The translations under genes were made by a program, and so were the position numbers. Positions 1-5,129 of a stretch of DNA of 5,129 nt are shown here, piece by piece. Below the pieces are notes generated by a model. It did not search any database, had not been told where the DNA came from, and saw only the letters and a list, made by a program, of their open reading frames with translations. Origin of the DNA: an uncultured Clostridia bacterium (GTDB taxonomy: Bacteria; Bacillota; Clostridia; Lachnospirales; Lachnospiraceae). The stretch lies in contig CAMORF010000185.1 of the NCBI GenBank assembly GCA_946623485.1, positions 1 through 5,129 on the forward strand, in the 5' to 3' direction. The number at the start of each line of letters is the position of its first letter. The stretch's first letter is position 1.

Positions 1-46
1 AAAAAATAGTATTCAGATGCCGGACTTCAAGCGTTTTCCGAGCCAT
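1..46 (-). CDS. Peptide-type ABC transporter ATP-binding protein (OppD/DppD-like), N-terminal fragment
   Basis: The minus strand from 46 reads ATG GCT CGG AAA ACG CTT GAA GTC CGG CAT CTG and translates to MARKTLEVRHLNTIF before leaving the window. This matches the usual first strand of OppD/DppD ATPases (pattern LLEVrnLktyF), which precedes the Walker A domain. A purine-rich ribosome binding site (AAGGG, 53-57) lies 6 nt upstream of the ATG. It follows the two permease genes on the same strand, exactly where the ATPase gene of an Opp/Dpp operon is expected. The product would bind and hydrolyse ATP at the cytoplasmic face of the permeases. Only 15 complete codons are visible, so no Walker or signature motif can be checked. 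The assignment rests on the N-terminal pattern, the RBS and the gene order. The 243-nt gap to dppC is unusually long for this operon type. Confidence 0.8.
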   Translation of the reverse strand, partial: MARKTLEVRHLNTIF

Positions 47-48
47 AT

Positions 49-57
49 CCTTCCCTT
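49..57 (-). promoter_or_regulatory. Ribosome binding site of the ATPase gene
   Basis: The minus strand reads AAGGGAAGG directly before AT and then the ATG at 46. The AAGGG part is 6 nt from the start, a normal spacing. This site decides the start codon. An alternative ATG at 60-58 opens only a 15-codon frame that stops at TGA. Confidence 0.7.
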
Positions 58-60
58 CAT

Positions 61-189
61 CTACGCTGATTCTATCTTCACTTCTGATTCTATCACCGCT
101 TCTGATTCTATCACCGCTTCTGATTCTATCACCGCTTCTGATTCTATCATCACTTCTGATGCTATCATCACTTCTGATGCTATCATCAT
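61..189 (-). other. Small open frame through the tandem array (42 codons), doubtful gene
   Basis: From ATG at 189 a frame runs in phase through the array to TAG at 63-61, 14 nt before the ATPase start. It encodes hexapeptide repeats of the type IESEAV/IASEVM. Because the unit is 18 bp, the frame survives copy-number change. Without a start codon, the same frame stays open upstream past 267 and into the end of dppC. There is no convincing Shine-Dalgarno at 189. A GTG at 201 is an alternative start. Against a real gene: the differences between units in this frame are nearly all amino-acid changing, and two other frames across the array are also open. I list it because translation here could affect the downstream start, not because a protein is established. 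Confidence 0.2.
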
Positions 190-205
190 TTCTATCGTCA
201 CTTCT
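68..205. repeat. 18-bp tandem repeat array between dppC and the ATPase gene
   Basis: On the plus strand the unit is GATTCTATCACCGCTTCT. Seven full 18-bp units run from 68 to 193, starting at 68, 86, 104, 122, 140, 158 and 176. A 12-bp truncated unit (194-205) follows, and then a GATGC remnant. The units at 86, 104 and 122 are identical. The flanking units differ at up to four positions, mainly at T/G in position 4 and in ACCGC versus ATCAC. On the transcribed strand the unit is AGAAGCGGTGATAGAATC. It contains a short inverted repeat, TGAT-AGA-ATCA. The array fills most of the spacer and ends 22 bp before the ATPase start codon. It is less GC-rich than the neighbouring genes. No stable hairpin or promoter is visible in it. 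Identical central units flanked by diverged ones suggest recent expansion. Confidence 0.95.
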
Positions 206-273
206 GATGCCTGATCTTGCCTTATTTTGATCTTTCTTTTGCTCTTATGCTCCTTTTCACGCCTGATCCCGCT

Positions 274-280
274 CCCTCCT
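274..280 (-). promoter_or_regulatory. Strong Shine-Dalgarno sequence with no ordinary start codon
   Basis: The minus strand reads AGGAGGG 9 nt after the dppC stop. Six nucleotides downstream, at start-codon distance, stands ATC (267-265), in the same frame as the repeat-array open frame. The nearest GTG (260-258) lies 13 nt away and opens only 12 codons. It may be a relict of the original ATPase RBS, or the RBS of a leader frame that starts at a non-canonical codon. The motif is seen directly; its use is inferred. Confidence 0.4.
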
Positions 281-289
281 AATGATCCT

Positions 290-1222
290 TCACCGCTTCT
301 GGTAAGGATCCATCACGTCCCGAAGGCCGTCTCCGAGAAAGTTAAAGGCAAGCACGCTAATCATGATTGCCGCGCTTGGCACGAGGCTTACCCATGGCGC
401 AAGGTACAGGTACTGGCGCCCGGAATTGACCATCAGGCCCCAGGAAGCTGCCGGCGGCTGGATCCCGAGTCCCAGGAAGCTTAAGCTGCTCTCCGTAAGA
501 ATCGCGGAAGGCACGTTCAGCGTAAACAGGACAATCATCGTAGGCAGGCAGTTCGGAAGCAGATGCCGGAAAATGATCTTCCCGCGGGAAACACCAATCA
601 CGCGGGCCGCCTCCACATACTCCGTCTTCTTCAGCTGCAGCGTCTGGGCCCGCACGATGCGCGCGACGCTTGCCCAGTTCACCAGTGCCAGCGTAAGGAA
701 CACATTGATCAGCCCGTCCCCTAACATGTACATCATCACCATCGCCAGCAGCATCGAGGGAAATGCAAGTGTGATGTCGGCAATCCGCATGATGAGGTCA
801 TCCAGCCAGCCGCCGCAGTACCCTGCCGCAACCCCAAGCAGTGCCCCGAGCAGCATGCTCATGATGGTCGGAACCACGCCGGTCAGAAGCGAAACCCTTG
901 CCCCATACAGAAGCCTGGTCAGGATATCCCTTCCCGCCTCATCCGTCCCAAACAGATGCTCCGCGCCTGGCGGCGCAAGACGGTGCATCAGATCCATGTC
1001 ACTGAAGCTGTACCGTGTCAGGACAGGCGCAAATACGGCGGCAAGAATCAGCAGAAGAATCACAAGCGCGGAAACCACCGCAACCTTGTTCTCCCGCGCC
1101 ATGCGCCGCATCATGGTCAGGAAGGTCTCCTCCTCACCGATCTGACTCTTCAAAAACTCATTTTGTTCTAACTTCTGTTCATATTGTTCCGCGATATCCC
1201 GGGAACGGTTTGGCAGCTTCAT
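290..1222 (-). CDS. ABC transporter permease, DppC/OppC family
   Basis: This 310-residue inner-membrane permease is one half of the channel of a peptide-type ABC importer. After a hydrophilic charged N-terminus of about 45 residues comes the first membrane segment (about 47-68). It is followed by the OppC-type motif HLFGTDEAGRDILTRL (89-104) and further membrane segments at about 113-135, 153-182, 225-245 and 277-297. The ATPase-docking EAA loop is at 200-223 (EYVEAARVIGVSRGK and onward to RHLLPN). LSFLGLGIQPP (247-257) and the C-terminal FNFLGDGLRDVMDP (293-306) are typical of the family, so the protein looks complete. The ATG lies 3 nt after the dppB stop, with an RBS inside the end of dppB. 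The gene ends CAG AAG CGG TGA, and these 12 nt recur in the downstream tandem array. The family is secure; the substrate (peptide, opine, glycoside, metal) is not determined. Confidence 0.95.
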   Translation of the reverse strand: MKLPNRSRDIAEQYEQKLEQNEFLKSQIGEEETFLTMMRRMARENKVAVVSALVILLLILAAVFAPVLTRYSFSDMDLMHRLAPPGAEHLFGTDEAGRDILTRLLYGARVSLLTGVVPTIMSMLLGALLGVAAGYCGGWLDDLIMRIADITLAFPSMLLAMVMMYMLGDGLINVFLTLALVNWASVARIVRAQTLQLKKTEYVEAARVIGVSRGKIIFRHLLPNCLPTMIVLFTLNVPSAILTESSLSFLGLGIQPPAASWGLMVNSGRQYLYLAPWVSLVPSAAIMISVLAFNFLGDGLRDVMDPYQKR

Positions 1223-1225
1223 GGC

Positions 1226-2149
1226 TCAAGCCTCCTTCCGGATCCGGGGATCCAATACACGGTAGAGAGAATCTGCTGCAAAATTACCGATAATGACGAT
1301 TGCCGCGGAAAACAGGACAGTTCCCTGCAGCAGCGGAATGTCACGCCCGGAAATCGCCTGGACCGCCAGGCGCCCGATCCCGTTGATGGAAAAGATCGTC
1401 TCCGTGATCACAGCGCCGGAAAGCATGCCGGAAAGCTGGATCGCCATCATGGTGATGACAGGCAGCATCGCATTTCTCATCGCATGCACGATCAGGACGC
1501 CAAACTGCCTGCGCCCCTTTGCCCTGGCAGTATCTATGTAATCCTCCGCAAGGATCTCAAGCAGCGTAGACCGGACCAGCCTGGCAACGCTCCCCGCGCT
1601 GTTCCAGCCAAGCGCCACCGCCGGCAGGATAAAGCCTGTCCAGCTTGTAACGCCTGCGATCGGAAAGATCTTCAGCTTGTAGGCAAACAGAAATTGCAGC
1701 ACCATGGCTGCCATGAACACCGGCATGGAAACGCCCAGGAGGGATGCGCCCATAAACAGATGGTCCAGAATCGAGTTTTTCCTGACGGCGGCAATGATGC
1801 CGCTGACAATTCCGAGGAGCCATGCAAAGGCCGACGCCATCAGCGCCAGGATCAGGGTATTGGAAAATGCTCCTGCCATAAGGCTTGACACTGGTTTTCC
1901 CAGGGAATAGCTGGTTCCGAAATCCCCGCGCAGCGCACCTGACAGATAGCGGAAAAACTGAATATGGACAGGCTGGTCCAGACCGAGCTCTGCCGTCATC
2001 CGTTCAATGACAGCCTGATCCGCATGCTCGCCCATCAGGACAGCAGCGGGATTGCCCGGGATCACCCTCAGCATGACAAAGATCAGAAGCGCAGCCCCCA
2101 GCAGCACAAGGATTGACTGAAGAAGCCGCTGCAATACATTGCGCAGCAT
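1226..2149 (-). CDS. ABC transporter permease, DppB/OppB family
   Basis: This 307-residue membrane protein is the partner permease of the downstream DppC-type subunit. Family marks appear in order: first membrane segment (about 9-30) ending in the RVIPGNPA motif (28-35), the ELGLDQP stretch (54-60), GDFGTSY (75-81), and membrane segments at about 97-122, 130-158, 171-190, 228-250 and 273-296. The EAA loop at 202-230 reads EDYIDTARAKGRR followed by HAMRNAMLP, and is the contact site for the ATPase. The C-terminus RVLDPRIRKEA is the usual ending. Length and ends match a complete gene. The ATG at 2149 has a fair RBS (CTCCCCT on the plus strand, 2160-2166) 10 nt upstream. The gene is separated from the binding-protein gene by an intrinsic terminator, so its expression depends on readthrough or a local promoter. 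Family assignment is firm; substrate unknown. Confidence 0.95.
   Translation of the reverse strand: MLRNVLQRLLQSILVLLGAALLIFVMLRVIPGNPAAVLMGEHADQAVIERMTAELGLDQPVHIQFFRYLSGALRGDFGTSYSLGKPVSSLMAGAFSNTLILALMASAFAWLLGIVSGIIAAVRKNSILDHLFMGASLLGVSMPVFMAAMVLQFLFAYKLKIFPIAGVTSWTGFILPAVALGWNSAGSVARLVRSTLLEILAEDYIDTARAKGRRQFGVLIVHAMRNAMLPVITMMAIQLSGMLSGAVITETIFSINGIGRLAVQAISGRDIPLLQGTVLFSAAIVIIGNFAADSLYRVLDPRIRKEA
1231..1237 (-). promoter_or_regulatory. Ribosome binding site of the DppC-type permease gene
   Basis: A near-perfect AAGGAGG sits within the last codons of the dppB-type gene, 8 nt before the ATG at 1222. With the stop and start only 3 nt apart, the two permeases are probably made in similar amounts by coupled translation. 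Confidence 0.85.
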
Positions 2150-2159
2150 AGATTCACAA

Positions 2160-2172
2160 CTCCCCTATTATA
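2160..2172 (-). promoter_or_regulatory. dppB-type RBS and a possible internal -10 box
   Basis: After the terminator the minus strand reads TATAAT (2172-2167), then AGGGGAG (2166-2160), then 10 nt to the ATG. The RBS is credible. The TATAAT matches the -10 consensus exactly, but the hexamer 17 nt upstream is CGGCGG, not a -35, and there is no TGn extension. It is also too close to the RBS for a long leader. I regard an internal promoter as possible but weak. Confidence 0.35.
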
Positions 2173-2177
2173 CAACC

Positions 2178-2215
2178 AAAAAAGCGCTTCCGCCGCAGAT
2201 GCTGCGTGGAAGCGC
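2178..2215 (-). terminator. Intrinsic terminator between the binding-protein and permease genes
   Basis: On the minus strand GCGCTTCC pairs with GGAAGCGC (arms 2208-2215 and 2184-2191, 8 bp, perfect). An inner CGCAG-CAT-CTGCG stem lies at 2194-2206. The outer stem is followed at once by six T residues (2183-2178). The structure begins 9 nt after the binding-protein stop codon. This is a textbook rho-independent terminator facing the transcription direction. Placed inside the operon it probably works as a partial terminator, leaving the binding-protein mRNA in excess over the permease mRNA. Confidence 0.9.
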
Positions 2216-2224
2216 CTTTCTTCC

Positions 2225-3826
2225 TTACTTCAAAACGACGTCTGCCGCATAAAAGTCTGAGAAACCGGCCCAGTGCGGGGTGAAATGCTCCACACGCTCT
2301 CCGATGCAGTACAGATGAAGTCCCTCAAACAGAGAGCACCATACGGCATCCCCCTCAATCAGCTTCTTCTCGATTGCCTGATACTCCTGCTCGCGGGTTG
2401 TATCATCGATGATCGCCCTGGCAGCCGACACACGCTCCATCGTCGCGGTATCCGGGTAATTCAGGCTTCTCTGCTTCGTATTCTTCTCATTTCCAAAGAA
2501 AGTAAACATGATGTTGGCAGGGTCGTTGTAATCCATGCCCCAGGTTGCCACGAAGGAATCCATCTTTGAGCTGTTGCGCAGATCCAGCCACGCCGCATGG
2601 TCATAGCTCTTGATCTTCGCTGTGATCCCGACAGCCTTCAGCTGCTCACTGATCGCCTGGCAGACCAGCTTGATATTGCCGTCTGACGCACTGTCCTGAG
2701 CAATCTCAAAGGTTACCTCACCCGGCTTGTATCCTGCCTGCTCCAGAAGCGCCTTTGCACCGTCCGGATCGTAAGAATACCCCTCCAGCTGGTCATTGTG
2801 CGCCCAGATGCCGGTCGGGATGATCCCATGCTCCGGATTCGCGTTCCCATTGTAGATTCCGGCGATCAGCGCATCTTGATCAATCGCCATGCAGATCGCC
2901 TTACGGACATTGGCATCCTTCAGATACTCCTGATCCTCATTGAATGTCAGATAGGTCATGCCAACCTTCGGCGTACTCACGACCTGATCCGCGTATATCG
3001 TCTTATAGCTGGACTCCACGATCGCGTTATCCAGAGACTGCAGATCGATCAGATCCAGCTCACCACTCTGGAACATCAGATCCTGCGTATTGGCATCCGC
3101 TATGACATTTACAATCACTTTTTTCGCGGATGGTTCCTCCCCCCAGTAGTTGGGATTGTATTCCAGTGTATAGTGGTCATTCGCTTCCCACTCAGTCACG
3201 ACATAGGGACCGCTTCCGATGGTATCCGCCGGGACTGTTCCGAATCCCTTGACGCTTTCCATGGTTTCCGCATCCACGATCGATACGGCAGGCGCTGAAA
3301 GTTCCGCAACAAATCCCGCGTTCGGCTGGTTCAGCGTAATGGAAAAATGGGTATCGTCCGTCACCTTGAAGCCTTCGAGCGCGTCTGCCTCTCCCTTCTC
3401 AACCTGCTCAGCGCCTGCGACCTCTTCCGGGATATCCATGTTCTCCTGGCCCGCCTTCAGGAGGCGTTCAAAGGTATACTGCACATCCGATGCCGTAAGG
3501 CTGCTGCCATTGGAAAATACAACACCCTCCCGCAGCGTAAAATCATACGTCAGGCCATCCTCGCTTACCTTGTAATCCGTACACAGGCTCCCGACCGTCT
3601 GCGCGGTTCCGTCAACAATCCTGGTCTCAAAGAGCCGGTCAAACACATTCAATGGAACCATGTAATTGTCCGTTGTCTTTGCGACATCCATCGTCGCCAT
3701 GTCATACAGGACAGCGGTCCGGAGCGTTCCTTCCCCGGCTGCTGCAGCCATCGGCGCAATAGACGGCTGCAAAACCATCGTCGCAGTAATTGCGGAAGCC
3801 ACCGCAACAAGCCTCTTATTCTTCAT
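2225..3826 (-). CDS. ABC transporter substrate-binding protein, family 5 (SBP_bac_5, DppA/OppA type)
   Basis: This 533-residue exported protein captures the solute and delivers it to the permeases. The N-terminus has a signal peptide: MKNKR, a hydrophobic stretch to about residue 20, and a likely signal peptidase I site in APMAAAA (24-30). There is no cysteine in the first 80 residues, so no lipobox, which is unusual if the host is Gram-positive. Family marks: YDFTLREGVVFSNG and SLTASDVQYTFERLL (94-123), GSGPYVVTEW (205-214), LEYNPNYWG (221-229), NVRKAICMAIDQDAL (306-320), DPDGAKALLEQAGY (353-366) and TWGMDYNDPAN (428-438). Asp432 lines up with the Asp of OppA/DppA that holds the peptide amino group, but this motif is widespread in the family and does not prove peptide binding. 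The start overlaps the kinase stop as ATGA, with RBS AAGGGAGG upstream. A terminator follows the stop. Substrate unknown. Confidence 0.95.
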   Translation of the reverse strand: MKNKRLVAVASAITATMVLQPSIAPMAAAAGEGTLRTAVLYDMATMDVAKTTDNYMVPLNVFDRLFETRIVDGTAQTVGSLCTDYKVSEDGLTYDFTLREGVVFSNGSSLTASDVQYTFERLLKAGQENMDIPEEVAGAEQVEKGEADALEGFKVTDDTHFSITLNQPNAGFVAELSAPAVSIVDAETMESVKGFGTVPADTIGSGPYVVTEWEANDHYTLEYNPNYWGEEPSAKKVIVNVIADANTQDLMFQSGELDLIDLQSLDNAIVESSYKTIYADQVVSTPKVGMTYLTFNEDQEYLKDANVRKAICMAIDQDALIAGIYNGNANPEHGIIPTGIWAHNDQLEGYSYDPDGAKALLEQAGYKPGEVTFEIAQDSASDGNIKLVCQAISEQLKAVGITAKIKSYDHAAWLDLRNSSKMDSFVATWGMDYNDPANIMFTFFGNEKNTKQRSLNYPDTATMERVSAARAIIDDTTREQEYQAIEKKLIEGDAVWCSLFEGLHLYCIGERVEHFTPHWAGFSDFYAADVVLK

Positions 3827-3839
3827 AAATACCTCCCTT
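3823..3839 (-). promoter_or_regulatory. ATGA stop/start overlap and binding-protein RBS
   Basis: The minus strand reads AAGGGAGG (3839-3832), then TATTT, then ATGA. The ATG begins the binding protein and the TGA ends the kinase. The RBS is therefore translated as the kinase residues KGR. This arrangement favours translational coupling, with the strong RBS also allowing independent high-level initiation. Confidence 0.85.
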
Positions 3840-4992
3840 TTTCATGTTTCAATTCTTTTTCATATTTCAAATGATTCTTCTTCCAGCCGGAAGCAATCTT
3901 GGCTTTCAGTTCCTCAAAGGAACGCAGCCCGCTGCGCGCATCATATGCTTCGACACAGGAAGCCCCGGTTGCTGCCGCAAGGTGCATCGTCATCCGCGGA
4001 TCATACCCGTCCGTCACGGCCTTCAGAAATGCCGCGATGCTGGTGTCTCCCGCGCCGGTTCCGGACAGAACCTGCCGGGGCACATAGCTTTCTTCAAAGA
4101 AATCCTGGTCAGCCCACAGGCCGGCATCCAAAGCCACTGCCGGGGCGATCTTCTCCAGCGTTTCCTTCCCTGCCGTTTTCAGGTACATCCCGGCAGCGCC
4201 GCATTTCAGCAAAAGCACCTTGCACCCGAGCGCCATGCACTCATCTGCAAGAGGACGGATGTCCCGGTCTGTCTCCAGGACAGCGGTCACGTCCCCGCTA
4301 TTGGCCCGCGCCTCCCACGATACGAGGCGATCCCTGTCGAGCATCCAGCACAATTCCTCGATGCTGGGACAGAAGAAGTCAACCAAAGGCAGCACTCTGG
4401 TGAGGATCCTTTTCCAGTCCTGCGCTCCCGCCTCAGAGTTCGGGTCAACCGCAGCAAGATCCAGGCTTACCGCACAGCCTTCCTGCCGTGCATGCGACAG
4501 GATCCGGACAAGCTCATCGCCATTCTTTTCATACATCCTCCGCATGATGGGCGGATACCCGAAATGAAACAGCGCCGCCCCCTTCACCTGTTCCCAGGGG
4601 ATGTCCTGCTCGCAGAAGGTATCATTGGCACCGGGATGGTGCAGAAAGATCCGGTCAATTCCGGGAAGCGCAATCACAATCGTATAGCTGGTGGCATCCT
4701 GCTCCCGGCAGATCAGGCTGTCTCCGGCACCATATCCCGCAAACTCCTTCCGCACCAGGGCACCGAAATCATCCTTGCCGATCTTTCCCATCAGCGATAC
4801 GTCCGCGCCCAGCACCTTCAGCCCGAGGCCGGTATTCGACACGCATCCTCCGACAGACACGGATGCCTGTCCTGCCTGGATCAGTTTCCCCGGCATCAGG
4901 ATCTCCTCAATCCTGCCGCCTCCGAAATCCGGCAGCGCAGGCGTGATGTCAATGCACACATGCCCCGCGCAGATAATCCGCTTCCTTCCCAT
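3823..4992 (-). CDS. PfkB-family (ribokinase-like) carbohydrate kinase
   Basis: This 389-residue cytosolic kinase is predicted to transfer phosphate from ATP to a sugar or nucleoside hydroxyl. N-terminal IICAGHVCIDIT (6-17) carries the usual substrate-contact Asp (15). The first PfkB signature region is VGGCVSNTGLGLKVLGADVS (47-66), then GKIGKDDFG (69-77). HHPGAND is at 118-124 and PSIEE at 209-213, where many relatives have an Asn-x-x-Glu motif. The second signature GTGAGDTSIAAF (311-322) holds the anion hole and catalytic Asp316, so the enzyme looks active. The C-terminal tail after ASGWKKN is a lysine/glutamate-rich extension made from an 18-bp duplication. I prefer ATG 4992, preceded by GGGAG 8-10 nt upstream and giving MGRKRIICAGH. 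ATG 5007, five codons earlier, is possible but has a poorer RBS. Coupling to the importer suggests it acts on the imported solute. Exact substrate not recognisable. Confidence 0.9.
   Translation of the reverse strand: MGRKRIICAGHVCIDITPALPDFGGGRIEEILMPGKLIQAGQASVSVGGCVSNTGLGLKVLGADVSLMGKIGKDDFGALVRKEFAGYGAGDSLICREQDATSYTIVIALPGIDRIFLHHPGANDTFCEQDIPWEQVKGAALFHFGYPPIMRRMYEKNGDELVRILSHARQEGCAVSLDLAAVDPNSEAGAQDWKRILTRVLPLVDFFCPSIEELCWMLDRDRLVSWEARANSGDVTAVLETDRDIRPLADECMALGCKVLLLKCGAAGMYLKTAGKETLEKIAPAVALDAGLWADQDFFEESYVPRQVLSGTGAGDTSIAAFLKAVTDGYDPRMTMHLAAATGASCVEAYDARSGLRSFEELKAKIASGWKKNHLKYEKELKHEKGRYL
3837..3872. repeat. Two-copy 18-bp tandem duplication at the kinase 3' end
   Basis: On the plus strand CTTTTTCATGTTTCAATT (3837-3854) is followed directly by CTTTTTCATATTTCAAAT (3855-3872). 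They agree at 16 of 18 positions. On the coding strand the duplication gives the repeated hexapeptides LKYEKE and LKHEKG in the kinase tail. It abuts the binding-protein RBS and is AT-rich compared with the rest of the kinase gene. Confidence 0.85.
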
Positions 4993-5068
4993 GCTACGCT
5001 CTCCCATTCTGTCTCTTCATCCGATCGCACAGCCCACCAAGAAAATCACATGGCTTAGGATCTGTTAC

Positions 5069-5097
5069 AGAATAACTTGTACATCTGACTTATCCAA
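5069..5097 (-). promoter_or_regulatory. Candidate promoter upstream of the kinase, with a small inverted repeat
   Basis: The minus strand has TTGGAT (5097-5092), a 17-nt spacer and TATTCT (5074-5069), matching the -35 and -10 consensus at 3 and 4 of 6 positions. An inverted repeat TCTGT-T-ACAGA (5061-5071) overlaps the -10 and start region, where an operator would sit. Both signals are weak. Transcription from here would give a leader of roughly 70 nt before the kinase ATG. No riboswitch-like fold was recognised, and the region to 5129 holds no convincing gene. Confidence 0.3.
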
Positions 5098-5129
5098 ACG
5101 CTCATCTGCTGCGTTGGAAAGCCTCGCCG

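Noticed and set aside
44..60. ATG at 60-58 as the ATPase start
   Set aside because: It opens a different frame that stops after 15 codons. The ATG at 46 gives the expected OppD/DppD N-terminus.
68..205. CRISPR array
   Set aside because: The units are directly contiguous 18-mers with no unique spacers and no cas genes nearby. This is a simple tandem repeat.
17..214. Plus-strand open frame of 65 codons with DSITAS-type repeats
   Set aside because: It is the antisense reading of the tandem array and the ATPase start. It has no RBS or known domain, and differences between units are nearly all amino-acid changing. The ATPase start on the other strand explains the left part.
363..1145. Plus-strand open frame of 260 codons opposite the DppC-type gene
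   Set aside because: It is antisense to a well-conserved permease, with no RBS and low-complexity Ser/Arg-rich content. The same applies to the plus-strand frames at 1184-1888, 2798-3298 and 3666-4403.
1226..3826. Specific nickel (Nik) or dipeptide (Dpp) assignment
   Set aside because: Binding proteins and permeases of this family share the visible motifs regardless of substrate. Nothing in the sequence fixes the ligand, so gene symbols were left empty.
3844..5058. Long plus-strand open frame of 404 codons
   Set aside because: It is fully antisense to the kinase, which has clear PfkB motifs. Its translation is rich in Arg, His and Pro with no recognisable fold, typical of a shadow frame in GC-rich DNA.
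5055..5129. C-terminal end of an upstream gene on the minus strand
   Set aside because: A 24-codon frame is open from the edge to TAA at 5055, but other frames are nearly as open and the peptide (ending MYKLFCNRS) matches no domain I can name. There is too little sequence to call.

Overview
The window is one minus-strand operon, read from right to left, for an ABC importer of the peptide/opine/nickel (Opp/Dpp) class headed by a sugar-kinase-like gene. Transcription order is: PfkB-family kinase (start about 4992, stop 3823), family-5 extracellular solute-binding protein (3826-2225), DppB-type permease (2149-1226), DppC-type permease (1222-290), and the first 15 codons of an OppD/DppD-type ATPase (from 46, running off the left edge). 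The large plus-strand open frames are antisense shadows.

Organism: moderately GC-rich DNA, strong purine-rich Shine-Dalgarno sites (AAGGAGG, AAGGGAGG), mostly ATG starts and tight gene packing suggest a Clostridia-type Firmicute. The kinase resembles what I recall of a Lachnospiraceae PfkB family. This is inference; there is no rRNA or marker gene to confirm it.

Region by region. 4993-5129 is a leader with a weak candidate promoter and a small inverted repeat. The kinase and binding-protein genes overlap by ATGA, so they are probably translationally coupled; the kinase 3' end carries a two-copy 18-bp duplication next to the binding-protein RBS. Directly after the binding-protein stop lies a strong intrinsic terminator (2178-2215), followed by a TATAAT box and the dppB RBS, the usual arrangement for making more binding protein than permease. 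dppB and dppC are 3 nt apart. The 243-nt gap between dppC and the ATPase gene holds the most unusual sequence: an 18-bp tandem array of seven full units plus a truncated one. Its unit shares 12 nt with the last 12 nt of dppC, stop codon included.

Working together: the binding protein would capture a solute outside the cell, DppB/DppC would form the channel, the ATPase(s) would power it, and the kinase would phosphorylate the imported solute or a sugar released from it. The substrate cannot be read from the sequence. I see no clear new biological system. The array at the permease/ATPase junction and the kinase-importer coupling are the parts most worth following up.
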